DNA of 64,000 nt from Stackebrandtia endophytica (GTDB lineage: Bacteria; Actinomycetota; Actinomycetes; Mycobacteriales; Micromonosporaceae). The position numbers and the translations under genes were made by a program. The stretch spans positions 5,084,001-5,148,000 of the forward strand of contig NZ_VFOW01000001.1 of the NCBI RefSeq assembly GCF_006716355.1. The letters run 5' to 3'. Below are positions 45,411-52,144 of this stretch, one piece after another. Under the pieces are notes generated by a model. It ran no database searches. It had not been told where the DNA came from and was given only the letters and a program-made list of their open reading frames with translations. Every line of letters begins with the position of its first letter. Position 1 is the stretch's first letter.

Positions 45411-45439
45411 GGCGCCGACATCCCCTCGATGTCGGCGCC
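45411..45439 (-). terminator. Terminator after the DUF488 gene
   Basis: A perfect 11-bp stem GGCGCCGACAT with its complement and loop CCCCTCG, 57 bp beyond the DUF488 stop. It insulates the siderophore promoter from upstream transcription. Confidence 0.85.
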
Positions 45440-45495
45440 ACATCACGCTCCCGGCGACCCCTCGGCGCGTTCCACGATGGGCGATTCCACCGCCG

Positions 45496-45876
45496 TCATT
45501 CGCCTCCAGTGAGGACCGAGACCAGGATCGGCAGGTGGCTGATCTCCACATCCCGGCTCGCGGTCAACAACGTGACCGGTCCCTCCCGGCGCCAGGCCCG
45601 CAACTGATCCAGCGCCTCGGCGCGCGCATCATTCTGCAGCTCATAGCGATACCGCTGAGCGAACTCCGCATTCCGTTCGGCGCGGTGTCCGTACCAGATG
45701 CGCAGCTGCGAACTGGGCGCGATCGCCTTCAACCACTCGTCGAAGGCGTCGTCGTCTTTGGAGATCCCGCGCGGCCACAGTCGATCGACCAGCACCCGCC
45801 GCCCCTCGTTCGGCTGAGGCTCCGAATAGATCCGCCGCATGGTGTACCCGGCCGATTCGTTCCCCGAATCCGTCAC
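45496..45876 (-). CDS. DUF488 protein
   Basis: The product is 126 aa. Conserved DUF488 features are present: VLVDRLWPRGISKDD, WYGHRAERNAEFAQRY and GPVTLLTASRDVEISH. Family members are small, possibly nucleic-acid-related proteins of unknown function. The GTG at 45876 has GGGGGAGG 5 nt upstream. The link to the siderophore operon is probably only positional. Confidence 0.9.
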   Translation of the reverse strand: MTDSGNESAGYTMRRIYSEPQPNEGRRVLVDRLWPRGISKDDDAFDEWLKAIAPSSQLRIWYGHRAERNAEFAQRYRYELQNDARAEALDQLRAWRREGPVTLLTASRDVEISHLPILVSVLTGGE

Positions 45877-46105
45877 AGCAGCCTCCCCCGGTCGACTTTG
45901 ACACACGATAACCCCACTTCTTCACCTATGTCGGGTTTGTGGTTCCTTCTGTACCCATCGATATCTGGACGCTTCGCCCGAATGGCGCCCGATTGGCGGC
46001 CGCCGAGGTGGTGTGCGATTGTCGGCCGCCGTGACTCGATGATGAGGAAGTCAGGCGATGACCAGGTGTTTCGTGCCGGTGAGGGCCCGCCGTTGCCGAC
46101 CCCTC

Positions 46106-46124
46106 TAAGGTGAGGCTAGCCTAA
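46106..46124 (+). promoter_or_regulatory. IdeR/DtxR iron box upstream of the DUF2218 gene
   Basis: TAAGGTGAGGCTAGCCTAA matches 16 of 19 positions of the consensus TTAGGTTAGGCTAACCTAA. It ends 33 bp before the GTG start of the DUF2218 gene, the expected position for an iron-regulated promoter. Confidence 0.82.
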
Positions 46125-46157
46125 TCACGTGCTCGTCGCCGAACCATGGGAGGCCAA

Positions 46158-46442
46158 GTGCTCACGTCAACCGCAACCGTGACCACGTCACGCGGAGGCC
46201 GCTACATCAAACAGTTGTGCAGCCACTTCAGTAAGAAAGCCGACTCCACATTCGACGAGACCAGCGGTCACACGGTCTTCGAGTTCGGCGAATGCCGCAT
46301 GGCCGCCACCGACGAGGAGCTGGCGTTCACCGTCAGCGCCGACGACGAGGAACTGCTGGGACGAGTCGAATTCGTGGTCGGTGACCACCTTGAACGCTTC
46401 GCCTCCCGAGACGGACTGAGTGTCACCTGGCACCGCCTGTGA
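46158..46442 (+). CDS. DUF2218 small protein, iron-regulated
   Basis: The product is 94 aa. The family pattern is seen: RYIKQLCSHFSKKADSTFDETSGHTVFEFGECRMAA and a C-terminal HLERFASRDGLSVTWHR. DUF2218 proteins often lie beside siderophore-interacting or iron-uptake genes. The GTG at 46158 has GGGAGG 4 nt upstream; an in-frame ATG at 46146 lacks one. With the iron box directly upstream and the siderophore operon nearby, a part in iron acquisition or release from siderophore is likely. Biochemistry unknown. Confidence 0.9.
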   Translation: MLTSTATVTTSRGGRYIKQLCSHFSKKADSTFDETSGHTVFEFGECRMAATDEELAFTVSADDEELLGRVEFVVGDHLERFASRDGLSVTWHRL

Positions 46443-46511
46443 CGACGGGCTCGACCTCACCTTGAGACCTTTCCGCGCCGAGGCGATTGGGGTGGATCCA
46501 CGCTTCGGCAC

Positions 46512-46548
46512 CGGCGGGACGGAGTAACGCGCATCCTCCGTCCCGCCG
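46512..46548. terminator. Bidirectional terminator
   Basis: A perfect 13-bp stem CGGCGGGACGGAG with its complement and an 11-nt loop, between convergent DUF2218 and DivIVA-domain genes. Confidence 0.85.
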
Positions 46549-46557
46549 TCGGGTCCC

Positions 46558-47103
46558 TCAACGGCCCTCCGACCGCAACAGATCCTCCACCGCATCCAGC
46601 CAATCGTCGACGGCTGACTCGTCGTAGCCGCGCCATTGCTGGCTGAACTCCACCTCCCGCGCGTCCTTGGCACTCATGCCGTTGCCGTATCGGGCGGCCA
46701 CGAAATCGGTGAAGTCGTCGACCTCGGTGATCCGATAGCCCCTCCCGAAACGGAACCGGCGAAACCGTTTCCCCCGCAGCTCCCAGCACCGCCGCAACAG
46801 TTCCACCCGGGCATACCGGTCCATGGCCTGAGTCGGGGCCGGCACCGCCTGAGGCGCCTTGGTCGGCGGCGGCAGACTCCGCAGCTGCCGAATCATCTCG
46901 CTCAACACCGCGTCCACCCCCGCCGGATCGTAACCTTCGACGACGAGGTCGAAAGTGGTGCTGCCGACGTCGGAGGCGGTGACCGCGTGGGGGATGCGGC
47001 CCGACAGGGCTTGATCGATTCGCCACACCAGCTCACGCACCTGCCCGGGGTCGTAGCCGCGTGGGGTTATACCGATCGACTCAAGCCGGTCGGACCATGT
47101 CAT
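46558..47103 (-). CDS. DivIVA-domain repeat protein
   Basis: The product is 181 aa. Four short DivIVA-type segments occur in tandem: RGYDPGQVRELV, EGYDPAGVDAVL, RGYRITEVDDFTDFV and RGYDESAVDDWLDAV. In DivIVA this N-terminal motif inserts into curved membranes. The coiled-coil tail that normally follows is missing, so polymerisation at poles is not assured. The ATG at 47103 has GGGGAG 6 nt upstream. Role unknown; a cell-pole or division link is inferred. Confidence 0.8.
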   Translation of the reverse strand: MTWSDRLESIGITPRGYDPGQVRELVWRIDQALSGRIPHAVTASDVGSTTFDLVVEGYDPAGVDAVLSEMIRQLRSLPPPTKAPQAVPAPTQAMDRYARVELLRRCWELRGKRFRRFRFGRGYRITEVDDFTDFVAARYGNGMSAKDAREVEFSQQWRGYDESAVDDWLDAVEDLLRSEGR

Positions 47104-47549
47104 GTGGGCTCCCCTGGGGTGGTTGACGATATGGTCGGCGAACGCCGAAACGTTTCAGAGGAAACACTTCGGGGCGTACCTCGATCAAAGACCACGATCG
47201 AATCCGTTGCCCCGCTGGAGAACCGTCGTGATAAAAGGTGACCACTGTCGCCGGATGCCCACCGGGACAACCCATTCCGACTCACGCGTGGGCGTCCGCT
47301 GACACCATGGTGGCACAGTCGGTCACCTTCGTGGTGCGGATCGACAGTCGGATCGCTGATAGACAGCGGCGACACATTGGGTAGTCGGGACCGGAACAGC
47401 AGGTGACGACAAGGCGTGAGGGCGTTTGGGGGCGTGACGGTGACCTCGCGCACGCCGGGGCGTGGTGCCGGGTCGTCGGAGTGGAGCGATCCCGCCGGAT
47501 GCCCTGGTGGACAACGAGACCGGGCACCCGTCCTATGCCGGTGACGCGG
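47104..47549. other. Intergenic region, no gene seen
   Basis: 446 bp without a convincing ORF. It holds a perfect palindrome GAAACGTTTC at 47147-47156, upstream of the DivIVA-domain gene, which resembles a small operator. Otherwise nothing recognisable. Confidence 0.45.
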
Positions 47550-47834
47550 TCAGGGGTGGAACACCATCGAGTCGTACTCGGGATGTTTGCTCAACCAGGT
47601 TCGAACATAGGGACACAGCGGCTCGACCTTCTCGCCGTTGGCGCGCAGTTCGTCCAGCGCGGTGCGAACCAGCGCGCCGGCGACCCCCTGCCCCCGAAAA
47701 TCGTCGAAGACCTCGGTGTGAGGCATGACGGTGAAGGATTGACGCTTGTCGTACTCGGTGAAACCGGCGAGACGCCCGTCTATGCGTGCCTCGTACCGTT
47801 GCCGGTCGGGATTATCGGTGACCTCGACACTCAT
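47550..47834 (-). CDS. GNAT-like acetyltransferase (YjdJ type)
   Basis: The product is 94 aa. It matches the short GNAT subgroup COG2388: YEARIDGRLAGFTEYDKRQ, HTEVFDDFRGQGVAGALVRTALDELRANG (acetyl-CoA loop) and CPYVRTWLSKHPEYDSMV. Such proteins are predicted N-acetyltransferases of unknown substrate. Confidence 0.92.
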   Translation of the reverse strand: MSVEVTDNPDRQRYEARIDGRLAGFTEYDKRQSFTVMPHTEVFDDFRGQGVAGALVRTALDELRANGEKVEPLCPYVRTWLSKHPEYDSMVFHP

Positions 47835-47983
47835 GGGACGAGCCTACGACGCCCGTGACGACGAGGTCGGCCGGATGCGCGGTTTGCCGCTCGAAACGGT
47901 GAGTCGGCAACTACGGTGAGGGTGAACGGCGCCGCACCCGAAGTGTGTCCGCCGGCGTTCGTCGACATCCGAAAGCAGGGACG

Positions 47984-48211
47984 ATGACTCAGCGCTCAAT
48001 CGAAATCGATGCCGACAAGTGCGACAGAGTGGCGCAGATGTTGGGAACCACCTCGGACCGCGAGACCATCGACATGGCCTTCGACAGCCTGCTCGCCCGC
48101 CGGGAACCCCGCGGGCTGGACCGTGGTTTCGTCGCCTCGGTGACCTCCGGCCACTACGTCGACTTCCTGGACGAGAAGGTGATCACCAAAACCTGGTGGG
48201 AGCGGGTCTAA
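47984..48211 (+). CDS. VapB-like orphan antitoxin
   Basis: The product is 75 aa. The N-terminus (QRSIEIDADKCDRVAQMLGTTSDRETIDMAFDSLLARRE) resembles ribbon-helix-helix VapB/DUF2191 antitoxins. The C-terminal tail (GHYVDFLDEKVITKTWWERV) would be the toxin-binding part. No PIN-domain toxin follows; the CRISPR array begins 65 bp downstream. Either the toxin has been lost or the protein acts elsewhere. ATG with AGGGACG close upstream. Confidence 0.7.
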   Translation: MTQRSIEIDADKCDRVAQMLGTTSDRETIDMAFDSLLARREPRGLDRGFVASVTSGHYVDFLDEKVITKTWWERV

Positions 48212-48276
48212 CCGCCCCACCGCCGACCCACCACCCGGTGCGAACTCCCGCACCGGGTCCCACGCTGCCCGCAGTC

Positions 48277-49037
48277 ACCCGATCCCCGCGTGCGCGGGGC
48301 TACACAGGACTCACCACTGGCACCGCGATCTCGGGGGGACCATCCCCGCGTGCACGGGGCTTACGTGCGGACCTTTGACGCGGTTCGTGCTTCCGCGAGG
48401 ACCATCCCCGCGTGCGCGGGGCTTACTAACCGGATGGCCCCCACCTTTGTGCCCAGTCAGGACCATCCCCGCGTGCGCGGGGCTTACATCAAATGAGCCT
48501 AGGTTCGTATGTCGCCTGGAGGACCATCCCCGCGTGCGCGGGGCTTACAGCTTCATCGGTGTCGAGGATTCGAACGAGTGCGGACCATCCCCGCGTGCGC
48601 GGGGCTCACGGGTTCTGTGCCCCGTCAGTCCAGCACTACGAGGGACCATCCCCGCGTGCGCGGGGCTTACCTCCCCTATGACCTTCGTCTACTGGTCGTC
48701 GGGGGACCATCCCCGCGTGCGCGGGGCTTACCGGTTTGAGAACAACAAGGACCGGATGGGTATTGGACCATCCCCGCGTGCGCGGGGCTTACATAGCGAT
48801 TACTACATCGGTAAAGGAGATCGGAGGACCATCCCCGCGTGCGCGGGGCTTACTTCAAGCAATGGCAGAAAGCCACGCTAAGCGGAGGACCATCCCCGCG
48901 TGCGCGGGGCTTACTTTCGGGGAGGCTGTGACACCCCGAAACGGGCGTGGACCATCCCCGCGTGCGCGGGGCTTACGCCCACCGTTAGGACTCCTAACGA
49001 TCCCCTCACGGACCATCCCCGCGTGCGCGGGGCTTAC
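48277..49037 (-). CRISPR. Type I-E-like CRISPR array 1 (12 repeats plus a degenerate one)
   Basis: Twelve 28-bp repeats start at 48337, 48399, 48460, 48521, 48582, 48643, 48704, 48765, 48826, 48887, 48949 and 49010, with 33-nt spacers (two of 34). In functional orientation (minus strand) the repeat begins GTAAGCCCCGCGCACG and ends CGGGGATGGTCC, a type I-E repeat with a CCCCGCG/CGCGGGG stem. A degenerate 27-bp copy lies at 48277-48303, and single changes occur in the repeats at 48337 and 48582. Degeneracy at the left end marks it as leader-distal; the leader is on the right. No cas gene lies in the window. Confidence 0.97.
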
Positions 49038-49112
49038 AAGAGCTGACCTGGGGTGTTATCGCCGAGTGGGTCGGATCTGGAGCATGATCATTTTGGGAAC
49101 CACTGTGGAATT
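49038..49112 (-). promoter_or_regulatory. Leader of CRISPR array 1
   Basis: Read toward the array on the minus strand, it contains AATTCCACAGTGG (49100-49112), TGATCATGCTC (49080-49090) and CAGGTCAGCTCTT abutting the first repeat (49038-49050). The same three blocks, with identical spacings of 9 and 42 nt to the repeat, occur at array 2. This defines the adaptation leader and the direction of the array. Confidence 0.88.
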
Positions 49113-49198
49113 GTCTTGGTGGGAAGTTGACGCTGGGACATGTTTAGCCCTCTCAGTTGGGTCGGGCGACGCCATGTGTAGGGACTCCCACAATGCTC

Positions 49199-49420
49199 TC
49201 ATCGGTGCCTTTCCTGCCGTCGGCCGTGTGGCGACGGGTTGGAGCGCGCGCCGGTTGGCCGGTAGGTCTGGTAGCCCGAGCCGTCACAGGGGGTGCAGTC
49301 TTGTGGTGTGAGTCGGTAGATGGGATGTCCATCGCGGGTGCCGACGGGAATCTCGACGAGTTGACGTCCGTCGCCGCAGCAGCGTCGGCATTGGATGGTT
49401 GGTGTGGTGCTGGGCGTCAT
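49199..49420 (-). CDS. Unrecognised small Cys-rich protein
   Basis: The product is 73 aa. Two Cys pairs (IQCRRCCGDG and DCTPCDGSGYQ) with CxxCxGxG-like spacing suggest a zinc-binding module similar to the DnaJ zinc-finger type. The C-terminus is basic. The ATG at 49420 overlaps the stop of the gene before it (ATGA), which argues that this short frame is real and is the third gene of an operon. The longer frame through here is a shadow. Confidence 0.68.
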   Translation of the reverse strand: MTPSTTPTIQCRRCCGDGRQLVEIPVGTRDGHPIYRLTPQDCTPCDGSGYQTYRPTGARSNPSPHGRRQERHR

Positions 49421-49689
49421 CCTTCGCATATGCGGACCTCTGCTTGTCGGTAGAGGTGGAGTGCGGCGTTGGTGATGGCGTATCGCCACGATGCCGGGTT
49501 GTCGGCCCAGCCGTCGGCCCATTGGATGTCGATGTGGACGTCCGGATCGGTGATCGTGACGATCGTGGTGGTCTGGTTCCGCCAGACGGTGCGGACTTCC
49601 AGGACACCCGCCCGTGGTGATACCAGTTCGAGTGGTTTGGCGGCCTCGGCGGGCTGGAAGGTCCGGTAGTGACGAGCAGGTCGGGTCAT
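49417..49689 (-). CDS. Unrecognised W-rich small protein
   Basis: The product is 90 aa. The core runs VRTVWRNQTTTIVTITDPD, VHIDIQWADGWADN and ASWRYAITNAALHLY. This W-x3-W...WR-x-A/V-I pattern also occurs twice in the upstream 235-aa protein, suggesting a shared module of about 45 residues. No known family. ATGA overlaps at both ends couple it to its neighbours. Located between the two CRISPR leaders. Confidence 0.75.
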   Translation of the reverse strand: MTRPARHYRTFQPAEAAKPLELVSPRAGVLEVRTVWRNQTTTIVTITDPDVHIDIQWADGWADNPASWRYAITNAALHLYRQAEVRICEG

Positions 49690-50393
49690 ACGGCCACCCC
49701 CGAACGATCAACGACCCCCGGGTTCGGATTGGCGTGGCGTGTGATCTGGTGTGGACATGTTCGGACCTGTCCTCGTTCAGCGCCAACGGAACCGTTGCCG
49801 GGTACCGGTTCTCCACCGTGCCGGTGGTGGTGCCTGACCCGGATCGCCGACTCAACGACGGTGTCGCGCCACGCGCTCGTGGTGTGTTCATGCCACGGTG
49901 ACTCCCACACGATGACCGGGTTCCCCGTCGCCAGGCCGGTGACCGTGACCAGCAGCGGATGCCCCGGCAGCCACAACCCATACGCGCGAACCGAATCGTA
50001 GGAGGGGCCGCTGGTGATGTGCAGCGTCCTACCCCGCATCAGTGCGGGTTGGTCGGTGCCGTAAACGATCGCCTCAGACCGCATCCCGCACCCCACAAGG
50101 ATGTCCCGGACCGCCGCTTCGACGCCGTCCCGCCACGGCTGCCCGACCCGCCGCCACGCACGATCCCACTCAAACGTGTACTCGGTACCGGAGACCCCAG
50201 TGGCCCGGCACATCACCCACCACCGATCCCGCGAGTACACCTCCACCCGCGCCTCGTCCGGTGAGGTGCCTCGGGTGATCCGGAAACCATGCCCGAGAAA
50301 CGATCCCCGCCCCAACACAGTGCCGCAGTCGGTGTCAGAGGTTTCGTTCTGGCTTATCCGGGCAGCATGACGTACCCTAAACGTGCCATTCAT
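49686..50393 (-). CDS. Unrecognised protein with duplicated W-rich module
   Basis: The product is 235 aa. Two copies of a module are visible: one around RWWVMCRATGVSG...FEWDRAWRRV...WRDGVEAAVRDI and one around PLLVTVTGLATGN...VWESPWHEH...WRDTVVESAI. The C-terminal 40 residues are basic and low-complexity. No family recognised and no membrane segment. The ATG at 50393 has GGAG 5 nt upstream. First gene of a three-gene operon divergent from the Scr1-type regulator. Confidence 0.75.
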   Translation of the reverse strand: MNGTFRVRHAARISQNETSDTDCGTVLGRGSFLGHGFRITRGTSPDEARVEVYSRDRWWVMCRATGVSGTEYTFEWDRAWRRVGQPWRDGVEAAVRDILVGCGMRSEAIVYGTDQPALMRGRTLHITSGPSYDSVRAYGLWLPGHPLLVTVTGLATGNPVIVWESPWHEHTTSAWRDTVVESAIRVRHHHRHGGEPVPGNGSVGAERGQVRTCPHQITRHANPNPGVVDRSGVAV

Positions 50394-50422
50394 ATGAACT
50401 CCAATTCGGATGAATGGTTCTC

Positions 50423-50455
50423 CGGATCGGACCCGCTGTTACCGGGTCCGATCCG
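50423..50455 (-). promoter_or_regulatory. Perfect hairpin in the 5' region of the unknown operon
   Basis: CGGATCGGACCCG and its exact complement flank a 7-nt loop: a 13-bp stem ending 30 bp before the ATG at 50393. The position in the leader of the minus-strand operon suggests attenuation or protein binding. It could also be a terminator left by rearrangement. Confidence 0.55.
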
Positions 50456-50530
50456 CTTCCTATTGCGGGGCAATATGTCCCGGCCCCAGATCACACCGTA
50501 GGTCACAAATCGCCCACTGAGAACATGGCG

Positions 50531-50576
50531 CGCGTTCCGCGTTATGCTCGCGTTATAGCGCGGGTCGCGCAACGCG
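50531..50576 (+). promoter_or_regulatory. CGCGTT repeats upstream of the Scr1-type regulator
   Basis: Two direct copies of CGCGTTAT (50538-50545 and 50549-50556) lie 11 bp apart, one helical turn, with a partial copy before them. An inverted AACGCG follows at 50571-50576. They sit just upstream of the XRE gene start at 50602 and are candidate autoregulatory sites. Confidence 0.5.
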
Positions 50577-50601
50577 GCTAAAGAAACGCGGAGGGGCTGA
50601 A

Positions 50602-51432
50602 ATGACGATAGAAGCGCCATCAATTGCGCGTGCAGCGCTACGCCAAATGATCATAGAGCTGCGTACCGCTGCCCAACTTGATCAGGCTGACGTAGCTCGC
50701 GAACTGCGGGTTCACCCAGATACGGTGCGGCGATGGGAGACTGGGGAGATCGCGGTCAAGGCAACGAATGCGATTGCCCTTGCACACTTGTGCAAAGCCA
50801 CCGGGCCGCAACTGTCACGAATGACAACCTTGGCGGATCAAGGTAAGCAACGTGGTGCAGTGGAGAAGCACCGAGGCGGTGCATATCCGGAGTTTCGATT
50901 GTTTGCCGACTTCGAACCTACCGCGCGTGCGATCTGGTCATATGAACCGGAATACCTTCCTGGGCTGATACAAACCAGTGAGTACCTGCAGGCCGTACAC
51001 GAGGCACATTTGCCCGAACAAGTCGAGAATCCCGAAGCCGTTCACAAACTGCGAAGTACTAGACGCCGAGTTATCTTCAGCCGTCAGGATCCTCCAGATC
51101 TACGATTTACGATCGGCGTCGCCGCCATGACGTATCTCGATGGCCTTGACGCCGATGTACGTAGAGGTCAGATCGATCAGTTGTTGGAGGTAGACCGATT
51201 GCCAACGGCTGAAATTCGAGTCCTATCGCGGATGCACCCGGGTATGAGTGGCAATTACACGCTTCTGACTCCGGCAAAAGGAGTTCTCGCTGCTGGACGG
51301 TTCGTGTACATCGAAGGGGAGGGCGTGATTCGGTATGAGGAGGCCGCCGACGTAGTGTCTCACCACGACAAAATGTTCCGCACGGCCTGGAGCCGAGCAG
51401 AGACCTTGGAGGATTACCTAGATGGCCGGTAA
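50602..51432 (+). CDS. XRE helix-turn-helix regulator, DUF5753/Scr1 family
   Basis: The product is 276 aa. An N-terminal XRE domain (LRTAAQLDQADVARELRVHPDTVRRWETG) is followed by the DUF5753 domain (IWSYEPEYLPGLIQTSEYLQAV, FTIGVAAMTYL, FVYIEGEG). It is coupled to a DUF397 gene that starts before its stop (11-bp overlap). Such pairs are multicopy in filamentous actinobacteria, where they influence development and have been proposed as Scr1-type toxin-antitoxin pairs. Codon use is less GC-biased than in neighbours (more AAA, GAA, ATA), hinting at transfer. Confidence 0.93.
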   Translation: MTIEAPSIARAALRQMIIELRTAAQLDQADVARELRVHPDTVRRWETGEIAVKATNAIALAHLCKATGPQLSRMTTLADQGKQRGAVEKHRGGAYPEFRLFADFEPTARAIWSYEPEYLPGLIQTSEYLQAVHEAHLPEQVENPEAVHKLRSTRRRVIFSRQDPPDLRFTIGVAAMTYLDGLDADVRRGQIDQLLEVDRLPTAEIRVLSRMHPGMSGNYTLLTPAKGVLAAGRFVYIEGEGVIRYEEAADVVSHHDKMFRTAWSRAETLEDYLDGR

Positions 51433-51628
51433 CTGGCGCAAATCCCGTCGCAGTCAGGCGGCCGGAAACAACTGCGTCGAGACCAGGTTGAACGGCAGCT
51501 ACGCCGAGATCCGTGACAGCAAGGCCACCGCTAGCGGTACGTTGGCGGTGGCCTCATCGGAGTTCGTGGCTCTGCTGGAGAGCGTGAAGTTAGTCAGATG
51601 GCTGGCTTGGGGATGCATGGCCGAGTGA
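51422..51628 (+). CDS. DUF397 protein (partner of Scr1-type regulator)
   Basis: The product is 68 aa. The DUF397 signature is present: NWRKSRRSQAAGNNCVETRLNGSYAEIRDSK and FVALLESVK. The tail LVRWLAWGCMAE is unlike the usual short ending. It overlaps the regulator gene and is presumably co-transcribed. The array 2 leader begins within about 25 bp of its stop. Confidence 0.92.
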   Translation: MAGNWRKSRRSQAAGNNCVETRLNGSYAEIRDSKATASGTLAVASSEFVALLESVKLVRWLAWGCMAE

Positions 51629-51651
51629 CGACGATTGGTCCTTCGAGCATT

Positions 51652-51726
51652 AATTCCATAGTGGAAGCAAAAGTGATCATGCTCTAAGTTCGGCGAGCTT
51701 GGACGCAAATCCGCAGGTCGGCTCTT
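51652..51726 (+). promoter_or_regulatory. Leader of CRISPR array 2
   Basis: Contains AATTCCATAGTGG (51652-51664), TGATCATGCTC (51674-51684) and CAGGTCGGCTCTT (51714-51726) directly before the first repeat. All three blocks and their spacings match the leader of array 1. The surrounding DNA is relatively AT-rich. Confidence 0.88.
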
Positions 51727-51996
51727 GTGTTCCCCGCACGCGCGGGGATGATCCGATATAGCAAAACACTGTGGTTATGAGTCGGCCGTGTTCCCCGCAC
51801 GCGCGGGGATGATCCGGGCTCCCAGAACACAATAGGCATACCTGTTTCGTGTTCCCCGCGCGCGCGGGGATGATCCCGCCTCGTCGAGCGGTTCCGAGTT
51901 CCACAGGACGTGTTCCCCGCACGCGGGGATGATCCCCGACGGCGCCCCGGGACCGCTAAGGCTCGCGAGTGCTCCCCGCAGACGCGGGGGTGATCG
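51727..51996 (+). CRISPR. Type I-E-like CRISPR array 2 (4 repeats plus a degenerate one)
   Basis: Repeats start at 51727, 51788, 51849, 51910 and 51969, with 33-nt spacers. The 28-bp repeat begins GTGTTCCCCGCACGCG and ends CGGGGATGATCC. The third has a CACG to CGCG change, the fourth lacks two bases (26 bp) and the fifth is degenerate. Increasing decay to the right places the leader on the left. The array lies on the opposite strand to array 1, and the two leaders face each other 2.6 kb apart. The array is short and partly decayed. Confidence 0.95.
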
Positions 51997-52074
51997 GTTT
52001 CAGCGCCTACCGCTGCATCACGCCCGGCGGCAGGTGTCTTCCACCCCTACGGTGCCTACCTTGGTCATGACGAC

Positions 52075-52107
52075 GGGGGTGGTGCGCGATAGTCGCGCAC
52101 CACCCCC
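52075..52107 (-). terminator. Terminator after the fadB-like gene
   Basis: A perfect 14-bp stem GGGGGTGGTGCGCG with its complement and loop ATAGT, 38 bp beyond the stop of the minus-strand gene. It separates it from CRISPR array 2. Confidence 0.9.
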
Positions 52108-52144
52108 GGTTACGTTGGGGCGCCTCGGGGGCGACCCGGGTGGG

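Noticed and set aside
48290-49070. Long plus-strand open frames translating to repeats of TIPACAGLT and PSPRARGL
   Set aside because: These are translations of CRISPR repeats in different frames; the periodic pattern is the array, not protein.
48337-51996. Nearby cas genes
   Set aside because: I looked for Cas1, Cas2, Cas3 and Cascade features on both strands around the arrays and saw none in the window.
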